From: Thermodesulfobacteriota bacterium
GTDB lineage: Bacteria; Desulfobacterota; QYQD01
Length of the DNA: 64,000 nucleotides
Reading direction: 5' to 3'
NCBI GenBank assembly: GCA_031082315.1
Contig: JAVHLC010000007.1
Location: 1 to 64,000, forward strand
The notes below the pieces were generated by a model. It worked only from the letters and a program-made list of their open reading frames with translations. It was not told the origin of the DNA and searched no databases. This document shows positions 25,657-34,180 of the stretch, piece by piece. The translations under genes were made by a program, and so were the position numbers. Each line of letters starts with the position of its first letter. Position 1 is the first letter of the stretch.

Positions 25657-26556
25657 ATGAGAAAACCGTTAATAAGAACAAAATACGAATTGGTTTACAA
25701 AAGCATCGATGATGCCACACTATGGTTATCTGCTCATGGGCTAAATATCGACCGGACAAGAATTGGAGAATACAAAAGGGTCTTTAAGAAATTTTTAGAC
25801 AAATATAATTCTGGCAATTTCACGGTCGAAGAACAAAAAGAATTTTTCAGTACTTATGTTAATCTCGTCTATGAAACACAGGAACTTGTCTATATATCTA
25901 ATGGCCTCTCTAAGTTAATTAACAGCGATCTTGACGAAAGACTAAAAAAATTCATTAAAGGTCCAGTTATAAATACAGCAGAGAACTCTGATAAATCAAC
26001 AAATCTTGGAAGAAATATCGCATTCGAATTATTGATAGCTTCAAAGCTTTCTTCTTCTGGATTTGAAATTGATTTAGGTACAGAAGCTGATCTTTCAATT
26101 ATTCACAACAACATTAAAATATTTATTGAATGTAAGCGCCCCCAATATAAGCACCAAATTAATAGCAACATAAAGGGTGCTTTTAGACAATTGAAAAAAC
26201 GATACAATGAATATGACGGTCAAAAAAATGTTTTGGGGCTTATCGCCCTATCGGTAAGTAAAATATTAAATCCTGATTTAGACATTTTGGTTTCGTCAAA
26301 TTCATTTTTGATGCATTCATACATCGAAAAAATATTGGATAACTTTCATAATGATCATAAGAAAAAATACTTAAATCCTGGCGATCAGAGAACTATTGGT
26401 ATGATAGTATATTTTAGTACCCCAGTATCAATTGAGGAAGAAGGAATAGTTGCTCACTCACATTTAATTGATTTTACAAATTGTTGCGATATACACTCAA
26501 AGGAGATTGAAATCGTCAGGGAGATTGCTGAAATCGTAGATAAAGGTAGTTCGTAA
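25657..26556 (+). CDS. PD-(D/E)XK nuclease-like protein in an integron-type cassette
   Basis: A 299-aa protein. The C-terminal half has the nuclease core: Glu124 in GRNIAFELLIASK, Asp145 in TEADLSII, and Glu158-x-Lys160 in FIECKRP, the PD-(D/E)XK arrangement of restriction-like endonucleases. The N-terminal about 110 residues are helical and unrecognised. No methyltransferase is adjacent, so a classical restriction system is unlikely. The gene is bracketed by two attC-like sites (20 bp before the start, 16 bp after the stop), so it forms one complete cassette. Codon use is AT-rich. A defence or DNA-processing role is inference. Confidence 0.78.
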   Translation: MRKPLIRTKYELVYKSIDDATLWLSAHGLNIDRTRIGEYKRVFKKFLDKYNSGNFTVEEQKEFFSTYVNLVYETQELVYISNGLSKLINSDLDERLKKFIKGPVINTAENSDKSTNLGRNIAFELLIASKLSSSGFEIDLGTEADLSIIHNNIKIFIECKRPQYKHQINSNIKGAFRQLKKRYNEYDGQKNVLGLIALSVSKILNPDLDILVSSNSFLMHSYIEKILDNFHNDHKKKYLNPGDQRTIGMIVYFSTPVSIEEEGIVAHSHLIDFTNCCDIHSKEIEIVREIAEIVDKGSS

Positions 26557-26572
26557 ATCAGTAATTAAAACA

Positions 26573-26629
26573 GCACAACATTTTTGTTCAGCGGACTCGG
26601 TTCCCTCGCCGCTGACAAACCCGTTATGC
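26573..26629 (+). other. Integron attC-like recombination site 2
   Basis: A 57-bp site in the same orientation as site 1. R'' GCACAAC (26573-26579) faces R' GTTATGC (26623-26629) with one mismatch. Inner pairing is TTTG (26583-26586) with CAAA (26616-26619) and TCAGCGG (26588-26594) with CCGCTGA (26609-26615), leaving one extrahelical T at 26587. Spacers are ATT and CCC, and the loop is 14 nt. It begins 16 bp after the nuclease-like gene's stop. Confidence 0.75.
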
Positions 26630-26690
26630 CGCTTTCCGCCGCGTAGTTTCGCGCAAGGGCAGTCGGGGCGCATTCAGTCAATGTTATGAA

Positions 26691-27383
26691 CTAAGTAACT
26701 TCCCATTTCTTGATATTTAAAAAGCAGTGTCTATCCTCCTCGATTATCGCCGTTTCCAAAACCTTCAGCCGGCCTGGCCAGGCCGGCCCGGTGACAACCA
26801 AGGTATGAAATTCACCGGATTCACCGCAGGGATCGACCTTATGCGGCAACTCTTTTAGTTTCTGCAGAAAATGGGCATCAATCGGACAGCCCAGCCATTC
26901 CTTGCCCAGGATATCGCTGCGGGCGGCGACAATAATAGCCTCAAATCCCCGTCTTATAAACTCGGCCATAAGTTCCCCGGTATCCCTGTCCCAGAGAGGA
27001 AAGACCGGGGAAAGTCCTTCTTCTTCCACTACGCGCTCCAGCCACGTCCTGTGCTCCATAAGATAGATGTCCCCGCATATCAGATTTTCGATGCCCTGTT
27101 TTTTAAACTGAGCCAGAATCTCTAAGAACGCCTCCTCATAGGCATTTCCCCTGACCTCTTTCTGGATGATAGACATTCCGGCAGCCTGGGCCTGATCACA
27201 GATGAGGGCGGTGGGCAGACCGTGGGAGCGGGAGCGGTTGCCGCTATAAAAATTGACGAGTGTAGCCACCTCATAACCCTGTTCCGTAGCTAGCCGCCAG
27301 GCCAGACAACTGTCCTTCCCGCCGCTCCAGAGCGCAGCAGCCTTCTTATGGGGTTGTCCGGATGTAATGCGGCAGACGTTCAT
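26691..27383 (-). CDS. DUF71/COG2102 PP-loop ATPase, B12-associated subgroup
   Basis: A 230-aa ATP pyrophosphatase-type enzyme with PP-loop SGGKDS at 20-25 and the family motif CGESGEFHTLV near 187-197. Eukaryotic and archaeal members are diphthine-ammonia ligases, but bacteria lack diphthamide. De Crécy-Lagard and colleagues (2012) predicted that a bacterial subgroup clustering with btu genes works in B12 salvage. Here the gene overlaps btuD by 4 bp at the end of the btuB-F-C-D operon under a cobalamin riboswitch, matching that prediction. Amidation or amide hydrolysis of a corrinoid side chain is the natural guess but is untested. Confidence 0.88.
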   Translation of the reverse strand: MNVCRITSGQPHKKAAALWSGGKDSCLAWRLATEQGYEVATLVNFYSGNRSRSHGLPTALICDQAQAAGMSIIQKEVRGNAYEEAFLEILAQFKKQGIENLICGDIYLMEHRTWLERVVEEEGLSPVFPLWDRDTGELMAEFIRRGFEAIIVAARSDILGKEWLGCPIDAHFLQKLKELPHKVDPCGESGEFHTLVVTGPAWPGRLKVLETAIIEEDRHCFLNIKKWEVT

Positions 27384-28177
27384 TGTTGCTCCCTGGATAC
27401 CAAAAGTACGTGGGGCCTTTTGGTAACCGGATTTTCGTTAACGAGAACCACGGTTTTATAGACTGCTTCGATGGTCTCATAGGTCATAACCTCGGAGGGT
27501 GATCCTTCCTCGAAGATGAAGCCGTCTTTAAGCAGGATCAGCCGGTCGCAATACAGGCTGGCCAGGTTCAGGTCGTGGAGGACGACGATCACGGTCATAC
27601 CTTCCGTGCGATTTAGCCTCTTTATGACATCCAGAATTCTTATTTGATGACCAATGTCTAAGTGAGCGGTCGGCTCGTCTAAAAGAAGAAGTTTGGGTTC
27701 CTGGGCCAGGGACTGAGCGAGAAATACGCGCTGTCTTTCTCCGCCGGAAAGCTCAAAAAGTTTCTTGTCTTTGAAATCTTCCGTATCCGTCAGTTCCAGA
27801 ACCTGACGGATCACATCCCGATCTCTTTTGCCTAATTTCTGGAGGCGCCCGAGATGAGGGAATCTACCCATAGCGACCAGCTCTTCCACACTGAAAGAGA
27901 AAGTACTTTCCATACCCTGCGGCATGACGGCTATTTCTTTGGCGATATCCGAGGCAGGTATCCTGGCCGTGTTTTTGCCTTGGTACAGGACTTCACCTTC
28001 CCATGGTTTAAGAAATCCGGTTATGACCCGAAAGAGCGTAGTCTTCCCCGAGCCGTTGGGGCCGATGATGCCCAGGAAACAGCCCGGCGGGACGCCAAAA
28101 GATATCCCGTCAATAACCTTTCGATCCTGGTATCCGGCGACCAGACCGGCGACCTTAAGCAAGGGAAAGGCATCCAT
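27380..28177 (-). CDS. btuD: Vitamin B12 ABC transporter, ATP-binding protein
   Basis: A 265-aa ATPase of the FepC/BtuD family. Walker A GPNGSGKTT, the signature LSGGERQR, Walker B LLLLDEPTAHLD and the H-loop VVLHDL are all present. It powers corrinoid import together with the BtuC permease encoded immediately upstream (1-bp gap). Iron-siderophore transporters look alike, so the corrinoid assignment rests on the riboswitch and on btuB in the same operon. Confidence 0.93.
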   Translation of the reverse strand: MDAFPLLKVAGLVAGYQDRKVIDGISFGVPPGCFLGIIGPNGSGKTTLFRVITGFLKPWEGEVLYQGKNTARIPASDIAKEIAVMPQGMESTFSFSVEELVAMGRFPHLGRLQKLGKRDRDVIRQVLELTDTEDFKDKKLFELSGGERQRVFLAQSLAQEPKLLLLDEPTAHLDIGHQIRILDVIKRLNRTEGMTVIVVLHDLNLASLYCDRLILLKDGFIFEEGSPSEVMTYETIEAVYKTVVLVNENPVTKRPHVLLVSREQQ

Positions 28178-28178
28178 A

Positions 28179-29183
28179 TTAAAATATTTCCCAGCTCTTG
28201 GTTTTCAGAATAAAAGAGATAAATACTAGTCCGCCGGCAATGCCGGTAATTACTCCTACCGGTAATTCAAGCGGGGCTATAATTGTCCGGGCGATAATAT
28301 CACAGAGAGGCAAAAAGATGGCCCCGCCCAGGGCCGAGGCCGGGATAAGTGTTTTATGATTTGGTCCGACCAGGCGGCGCAGGAAATGGGGCACGATAAG
28401 GCCGACAAACCCGATCAGGCCGGAGACAGCCACGCAGGCGCCGGTAATGAGAGAGGCGGCCAGGAAGAATATCTTGCGCAGAGACTCGGTGTTTAGACCG
28501 AGATAGGTGGCCTTTTCCTCACCGAGGGTGAGGATATTTAATTGTTGGGACATAAGGAGCACGATTCCCATGCCGCAGATTATGGGGAAGGCGGCAACCC
28601 TGACCATACCGGTCTCTGTGGTGGATAGATCGCCCATAAGCCAGATTATGGTTCCGTGAACTTTATCGGTATCGGCTACAGAGAGTATCAGGAGGACGAG
28701 GGCGGAAAAAAGGAAGCTTAAGATTACGCCACCCAATATCAGGGTGGGAACGGAGAAACGCCGCCGCGCCGCCACCGCATAAGTTAGTGAAAGAGAAAGA
28801 AAGGCGCCCAGGAAGGCGGCTAAAGGTAAGGCTATCCGGCCAAAGACACCCGGCAGTCCAAAGACAATGGCCAGCGTGGCACCCAGGGCGGCCCCGCCGG
28901 ATATGCCCAGGGTGTAGGGTTCAGCCAGGGGATTGCGCAGAAGTCCTTGAAATACACACCCGGCCACGGAGAGTCCGGCGCCGACCAGGACGCCGAGGAA
29001 AAATCTGGGCACGCGGAGTTGCCAGACAATGGTAGAGGCGATACTATCCTTTTCCGGCTGGAAGATAGCAGTTACTACTGAGGATAACGAGAGGTTACTC
29101 CCGCCGAAGGCCAAGCCTAGTAAGAATGTCCCTATAAAAAGAAGAAAGAGGGCTATAAAGACTTTTGTATGGCGATAAGTCAT
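28179..29183 (-). CDS. btuC: Vitamin B12 ABC transporter, permease
   Basis: A 334-aa FecCD-family inner-membrane permease with about ten hydrophobic helices. The family motifs GLLRNPLAEPYTLGISGGAA and GLIGFVGLIVPHFLRRLVGP (cytoplasmic coupling region, near 255-275) are visible. It lies between btuF (3-bp gap) and btuD (1-bp gap) and should form the BtuC2D2 complex. Confidence 0.93.
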   Translation of the reverse strand: MTYRHTKVFIALFLLFIGTFLLGLAFGGSNLSLSSVVTAIFQPEKDSIASTIVWQLRVPRFFLGVLVGAGLSVAGCVFQGLLRNPLAEPYTLGISGGAALGATLAIVFGLPGVFGRIALPLAAFLGAFLSLSLTYAVAARRRFSVPTLILGGVILSFLFSALVLLILSVADTDKVHGTIIWLMGDLSTTETGMVRVAAFPIICGMGIVLLMSQQLNILTLGEEKATYLGLNTESLRKIFFLAASLITGACVAVSGLIGFVGLIVPHFLRRLVGPNHKTLIPASALGGAIFLPLCDIIARTIIAPLELPVGVITGIAGGLVFISFILKTKSWEIF

Positions 29184-29186
29184 TTC

Positions 29187-30107
29187 TTAAAAGACCCCGG
29201 CGCCTGGCCTAACGCAGGCAGGATGAAGAAAAGAAGCTACCTTTTCCAGCCCCTGGACAAAGGTAAGAGGAGTGGGTGAGCAGACCGGATGGGCCTCGAT
29301 TACATATATTCGTCTGTCTTTTACGGCCTTTAATTCTTTATATTTTTGCCAGGAGGCGACTTCCCGGGCCGTGACGTCACCCATAGTGACCAGCACGATC
29401 GCCTCCGGATTTTGCCGGAGCACTTCTTCCCGGCTGTAGCGGACATAGCGGGCCGGGGCATTATGCGCTATATTGATTCCTCCAGCCATGGAGAGGAGTT
29501 CATCGGCGAAAGTGCCTTTCCCCACGGTGACCAGCGGAGAGGCGCCCACCTCCCAGAAGACCTTTACCGGCCGGGCCTTCTTGAGCCGGATTTTTATAGC
29601 CATGATACGTTCGTTTGCCTTCTTTATGACGGATTCGGCGGTCTTTTCCGCCCCCAGGGCCTTGCCCAGGAGGCTTAAATTGCGGCAGATATCGGCAAAG
29701 CTCTTCTCCGGGGGTAGGATCAATACCCGTATGCCCAGGGAAGAGAGTTTATCAATATCCGGACGCGGGTTGGTCTCTGTGGCCAGGACTATATCAGGCT
29801 GAAGGGAGACGATTTTTTCAACATTCGGCTTGATGATGGTGCCGATCTTGGGTTTCTGTACGGCGCGAGGAGGATACAGACAGAAGGTGGTAACGCCCAC
29901 AACTTTATCGGCAAGGCCGAGTTGAAAGAGACCCTCGGTGATAGAGGGGGATAGGGAGACGATGCGCTGCGGCAGGCCGCCTCCCCGGGCAACTGCCGGA
30001 GAGATGGCCAGGAACATGGCGCAAAAGATCACGCAGAGGAGACACAGGAGAGTGCCTGAATTTCGGATTTCGGATTTCGGATTTCGAATTTTAATATGGT
30101 ACAACAA
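29187..30107 (-). CDS. btuF: Corrinoid-binding periplasmic protein BtuF (first copy)
   Basis: A 306-aa cluster A-III binding protein. QRIVSLSPSITEGLFQLGL, VVGVTTFCLYP and LQPDIVLA are typical BtuF segments. The predicted N-terminus is odd: residues 5-17 (IKIRNPKSEIRNS) are encoded by a dispersed repeat of GAAATCCGAAATCC units, ahead of a normal signal-peptide core (LLCLLCVIFCAMFLAISPAVA). The true start may be a later codon, or the repeat has really been captured as the signal peptide n-region. It is cotranscribed with btuC. Confidence 0.9.
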   Translation of the reverse strand: MLYHIKIRNPKSEIRNSGTLLCLLCVIFCAMFLAISPAVARGGGLPQRIVSLSPSITEGLFQLGLADKVVGVTTFCLYPPRAVQKPKIGTIIKPNVEKIVSLQPDIVLATETNPRPDIDKLSSLGIRVLILPPEKSFADICRNLSLLGKALGAEKTAESVIKKANERIMAIKIRLKKARPVKVFWEVGASPLVTVGKGTFADELLSMAGGINIAHNAPARYVRYSREEVLRQNPEAIVLVTMGDVTAREVASWQKYKELKAVKDRRIYVIEAHPVCSPTPLTFVQGLEKVASFLHPACVRPGAGVF

Positions 30108-30150
30108 CTTCCTCCACGTCGGTTAAGAACTAATCAGCAAAATCTCAGGC

Positions 30151-32025
30151 TTAAAAAGTCGCCTTAATTCCGCCATAAATACCGATACCGGGTTCCCCGT
30201 ACTGGTATATGGATTGATAGTTTTTATCGGTCAGGTTATCCACCCTTCCGAAGACCTCAAGCCACTGATTAACTTCGTAGGATACCGCCAGATTTACAAG
30301 TGTATAAGAATGCATCTCGGCGGTGTTGCCCGTATTTCTATACCGTTTACCCACATATTGAGTATTGAGATTCACGTTCAGCTTTTCCAGCGGCTTGACA
30401 TTTAAAGAGGCCCCCGCCGTATGCTTCGGCCGGTATATTAAATACTTGCCCTGGTATGTGCTTCCGGGGGTCTCATCTTTCGCCCCGGTGTAGGTGTAAT
30501 GGGCATCGAGACTCAACCAGGCCAGCGGCTTAAAAGAGGCCGACGTCTCCCAGCCCTTTGTCTTGACCTTACCGACGTTATAATACTTCCAGGTCGTCCA
30601 ATTCCAGTCAATCAACTGGTCAATCTCAGTTTGGAAGTAGGTCACAGACACCAACACCTTTCTCCCGAACAGTTCCTGGTCTATGCCCACGTCATAGCCC
30701 TTGCTCTCCTCCGGCTTCAGGTTGGGATCGCCATAGGATGAGTAGAGTTGATAGAGGGAGGGGGCGCGAAAGCCGGTTCCGTAACTCGTCCTTATCTTAG
30801 TCCCGGTTTTTTCATAGAGATAGGCCAGTGCGCCCTTGTAGGTGTCTTCACCGCCAAAGGTCTGATGATCGTCATGGCGCAGGCCAAGGGTAAAAGACAG
30901 GCCTTGAAATGGAGTCCACTTGTTCTGGATGAATAGGCTGTTGGTATCCACTTTCTTTTCCGTAATATCCCCCCCGGTGCTCTGGACGTCGCCGCTCTCT
31001 TCCTGATAATCGAAACCGGCTGTGATGGTATCCTTATCTTGAATAAAGAAATTATGCTGCCAGGAGGCCAACTTGGTGGTTCCTTTATAGGAGCTGTCAA
31101 AGCTCCCGTTTTCAGTATATTCTCTTTTTGTCTCCGTAGTCCCCAGCTTAATGCTATGCTGCCACCATGTAAAGATATCCTGATCAAGGTTTGTAGATAA
31201 ACTGGTAATGTCTGAATCCTGAGCCTTATCCGCATCAACCCCCGTGTCATCATAGTCCATATTTGACTGAGCATGACGAACAGAAAAACCTGCCCGCACC
31301 GTTTCGCTAAGTTGAGCGTCAAGCCGGCCCGAGATATTGGTATCGTGGTAGTAGTCCTGTTCCGTATTTCCCAGGTCTTCATTCGCCTTGGAGATACCTT
31401 TAGTATCCAGACGGGATATAAAAGCAGAATAGCTCACCTTATCATTTGCCCCACTGACCCCGAGTTTTTCCCTGAAGGTCTCAAACGAACCTCCCTCGGT
31501 TGAAAGGTAAAATCTGGGCTTTTCTTTGCCTTTTTTGGTAATGATATTGATGACGCCTCCGATGGCATCTGATCCATACAACACGCTTTGGGCGCCACGG
31601 ATAATCTCTATGCGCTCGATATTATCCGTAGAGAGGTGAGAGATACTCATCTTTCCATCGCCGGCCATTGGATCGCCTACCTTTACGCCGTCGATCATAA
31701 TTAACGTATGTGCATTGTTGGTGCCGCGCAGATATATAGAAGAGTCCCCGCCGAATGAACCATTCTGTCGGATGAAGACACCGGGAACATCTCTTAAGAC
31801 ATCGATAACCGTCTTCTTATCCTTTTTCTGAATCTCCTTCTCTGTGATTACAGTCACCGAATCGGGAGAATATCTTAAGGGTTCTTCCAATCTACTGGCA
31901 GTTACTACCACCGCCTCCATTCTTATTGCCCCGGTATCCTCCTGTGCAGCCACCGGAGTGGATAATACCGTAAATAAACATGCAAATGATACAATAACAC
32001 AGTTTAACAACCTCTTCATTTCCAA
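30151..32025 (-). CDS. btuB: TonB-dependent outer-membrane cobalamin receptor BtuB
   Basis: A 624-aa outer-membrane receptor. A signal peptide (about 1-27), a TonB-box-like region (EAVVVTASR), the plug domain (SVTVITEKEIQ through ERIEIIRGAQSVLYGSDAIGG, about 45-165) and a 22-strand barrel ending in aromatic Phe are present. The IERIEIIRGAQSVLYGSDAI segment is typical of BtuB/CirA-type receptors. It follows riboswitch 2 and is the first gene of btuB-btuF-btuC-btuD-DUF71. Substrate specificity for corrinoids is supported by that riboswitch. Confidence 0.93.
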   Translation of the reverse strand: MEMKRLLNCVIVSFACLFTVLSTPVAAQEDTGAIRMEAVVVTASRLEEPLRYSPDSVTVITEKEIQKKDKKTVIDVLRDVPGVFIRQNGSFGGDSSIYLRGTNNAHTLIMIDGVKVGDPMAGDGKMSISHLSTDNIERIEIIRGAQSVLYGSDAIGGVINIITKKGKEKPRFYLSTEGGSFETFREKLGVSGANDKVSYSAFISRLDTKGISKANEDLGNTEQDYYHDTNISGRLDAQLSETVRAGFSVRHAQSNMDYDDTGVDADKAQDSDITSLSTNLDQDIFTWWQHSIKLGTTETKREYTENGSFDSSYKGTTKLASWQHNFFIQDKDTITAGFDYQEESGDVQSTGGDITEKKVDTNSLFIQNKWTPFQGLSFTLGLRHDDHQTFGGEDTYKGALAYLYEKTGTKIRTSYGTGFRAPSLYQLYSSYGDPNLKPEESKGYDVGIDQELFGRKVLVSVTYFQTEIDQLIDWNWTTWKYYNVGKVKTKGWETSASFKPLAWLSLDAHYTYTGAKDETPGSTYQGKYLIYRPKHTAGASLNVKPLEKLNVNLNTQYVGKRYRNTGNTAEMHSYTLVNLAVSYEVNQWLEVFGRVDNLTDKNYQSIYQYGEPGIGIYGGIKATF

Positions 32026-32057
32026 TTCTCCTTCCTCCCTCGGTCAGGATGTTTTTT

Positions 32058-32208
32058 AGTCTGTCAGATAAGTCTCCTGGCTTGCAGCTCCCTACCGGCC
32101 GCGTCTTCCCGTCCGCCCAGACGGACAGTGGCGTTAAATGCGGCTTTCGTTCTGCCTACAGTTGCGGGGCAGCGCCGGACTTTGACCGGCTTCCTTGATC
32201 TGACAGAC
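32058..32208 (-). promoter_or_regulatory. Cobalamin riboswitch 2, upstream of btuB
   Basis: On the minus strand P1 is AGTCTGTCAG (near 32207) pairing with CTGACAGAC (near 32059). A B12-box variant GCCAGGAGACTTATC lies at about 32087-32069, and the conserved AAAGCCGCATTTAACGCCACTG core at about 32147-32127. Only 33 nt separate P1 from the btuB start and no terminator is seen, so control is probably at translation initiation. This box is more divergent (CTTATC for CTGCC) than those of riboswitches 1 and 3. Confidence 0.88.
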
Positions 32209-32268
32209 TTAATGCCTATAAGCTTGTTTTCAGCAATCCGGTATGCGTATTACTATCAATGCATCAGT

Positions 32269-33195
32269 TTAATTCCCCTTGTTTTTCGATTCGGTAGTTG
32301 CCTCATGGGAAAACCGCTCCGGATAAAGGTAGGCTGCAATTTTCTCTATAGTCTCGGCTATCCGTGGGCCTGGGCGACAGATAAGATCACAAGAAATAAC
32401 GAAGACCTTGCCATTCTTTACTGCGGTTAATTTTTCCCATCCTTCCTGATCCTTTATCTTTTTCCTCAATTTTTCCGGGTTTTTACCAGCAATAATAATG
32501 ACATCCGGATCCCGTTTAATAAGAGTCTCAATATCAATTTGAAAGAAGTCCTTATTGATATCGCCAAAGACATTTTTCCCGCCGGCAAGACGATAGACGT
32601 CCGTCTGGAAAGAATCACCTCCGATTGTTCCCGGTGGATCCAGGCCCATCACCCTGAAGATGGTTGGCCTTCTATCCTCCGGGATATCACTAATCTTTTC
32701 CTGGACACGTTGGATTCTTTCTTTTACGCTCTGCCTTAGTTGTTCCGCAATTAATTCTTTCCCTGTAATTCTTCCGATCCTTTCAAAAGACTCCAAAACC
32801 TGGTCAACAGTGTGCGGATAAATCCAAAGTACCTTTTGGTTCCTTTTCTCGAGTTCTTCCGCCTCTGATTTTTGAATCGTTCCAAAAGCCAAAACGAGGT
32901 CGGGTTTCAAGGCAAGAATCTTGTTTATATCCGGATTGGCAAAACCTCCCACCCTTGGTTTTTTGCTGGCCTCCTCCGGATAATTACAGCGGTCAGTCAC
33001 TCCAACGATCTTTTCTCCAAGCCCAAGGGCGAAGAGAATCTCCGTGTGGGTGGGAGCTAAAGAGACTATCCTTTGAGGGGATTTTAGGACTTCTGCTTTT
33101 CTCCCCAGGGCATTTTCCTGGGCAGAGATGGGCACAGGCAAGACTATAAACATACAACCCAATAATATAACTATACATCTTAACAGATTCTTCAT
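32269..33195 (-). CDS. btuF: Second BtuF-like corrinoid-binding periplasmic protein
   Basis: A 308-aa exported cluster A-III binding protein: signal peptide about 1-26, then QRIVSLAPTHTEILFALGLG, VGVTDRCNYPEEA and LKPDLVLAFGT. It is homologous but not closely similar to the BtuF at 29187. It is the third gene of the cobD-cbiB-btuF unit behind riboswitch 3 and ends just before riboswitch 2, so the two btu loci are adjacent. Two binding proteins with one permease may widen the range of corrinoids taken up, for example cobinamide versus cobalamin. Confidence 0.9.
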   Translation of the reverse strand: MKNLLRCIVILLGCMFIVLPVPISAQENALGRKAEVLKSPQRIVSLAPTHTEILFALGLGEKIVGVTDRCNYPEEASKKPRVGGFANPDINKILALKPDLVLAFGTIQKSEAEELEKRNQKVLWIYPHTVDQVLESFERIGRITGKELIAEQLRQSVKERIQRVQEKISDIPEDRRPTIFRVMGLDPPGTIGGDSFQTDVYRLAGGKNVFGDINKDFFQIDIETLIKRDPDVIIIAGKNPEKLRKKIKDQEGWEKLTAVKNGKVFVISCDLICRPGPRIAETIEKIAAYLYPERFSHEATTESKNKGN

Positions 33196-33241
33196 TTTCT
33201 AATTACCTCCTATAAGTTAAAATTTGATGTTTGATTCGCTG

Positions 33242-34180
33242 TCATGTCAACAACCAGACAATAATCATTCCTCCCATCAGGGCCACCAAAGACGTGGCAT
33301 ACAGCAGGTGTATGGCCTGTTTTATGTTTTCTATTTGTCTCGGCCGGAGAGGCTGGCCGATCAATGGACGATTGGTAATCTTGCCCTGGTAGCTATTCCT
33401 TCCTCCCAGTTGAATATTCAGGGCCCCGGCAAAGGCGGCCTCCGGGAATCCGGCGTTCGGACTTTCCGCCTTCCGGCCATCGACCAATGCGGTTTTTATA
33501 GATTGAATACTATCTTTGCCGGTCAAAAAGGCCGCCAAGGGGATAATAAGTTCGCTCAGGCGGGCGGGAATAGAGTTTGCCATATCGTCCAGCCGGGCCG
33601 AAAACCAGCCGAACTTTAGATATCTTTCGTCCTTGTAACCGACCATTGAGTCCAGGGTGTTTATGGCCTTATAGGCCCAAGCCAGCGGGGCGCCACCGAT
33701 AATGGCATAAAAGAGGGGGGAGATGACGCCATCTACCGTATTTTCAGCTACAGTCTCTACCGTTCCTCGAATGATATTGTCTTTGTCGAGTGTGGCTGTC
33801 TCGCGGCTGACGATCTGGCCGAGTTGTCTGCGGGCCTGATTAATGTTGCCTGCTTTAAGGGGGGAATAGACTTTTTTAGCGGCCTGAGCCAGGCTGCGCA
33901 CGGAAAGGGACATAAAGATAAGAAGGATGGCTATGGCCTTTCCGAGGTAAGGATGAAAAATGCCTGCCAAATGGCAAACAAGCCAGACAAGGCCGTAGGT
34001 CAAACCCACAATGGTTATAGTAAGAATAGCTCCTGCCAGTCGCAGGGGAATGGTAGTCTGCCGCAAGTATCTCTCCAGGGCCGTTATGCCCCGGCCAATG
34101 GCCCGTACCGGATGCGGGAACCAGACAGGGTCACCAATCAGAATATCCAGGCCGTAGGCGATCATCAGCTCAAAGGCCAT
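33242..34180 (-). CDS. cbiB: Adenosylcobinamide-phosphate synthase
   Basis: Membrane enzyme that joins adenosylcobyric acid to (R)-1-amino-2-propanol O-2-phosphate. The 312-aa product has several membrane helices, the N-terminal DILIGDPVWFPHPVRAIG, the EAVAENTVDGVISPLFYA-type motif (here VAENTVDGVISPLFYAIIG) and the GFPEAAFAGALNIQLGG segment, all diagnostic for CbiB/CobD. It overlaps the Thr-P decarboxylase gene by 11 bp, so the two are coupled. In P. denitrificans nomenclature this is CobD. Confidence 0.95.
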   Translation of the reverse strand: MAFELMIAYGLDILIGDPVWFPHPVRAIGRGITALERYLRQTTIPLRLAGAILTITIVGLTYGLVWLVCHLAGIFHPYLGKAIAILLIFMSLSVRSLAQAAKKVYSPLKAGNINQARRQLGQIVSRETATLDKDNIIRGTVETVAENTVDGVISPLFYAIIGGAPLAWAYKAINTLDSMVGYKDERYLKFGWFSARLDDMANSIPARLSELIIPLAAFLTGKDSIQSIKTALVDGRKAESPNAGFPEAAFAGALNIQLGGRNSYQGKITNRPLIGQPLRPRQIENIKQAIHLLYATSLVALMGGMIIVWLLT

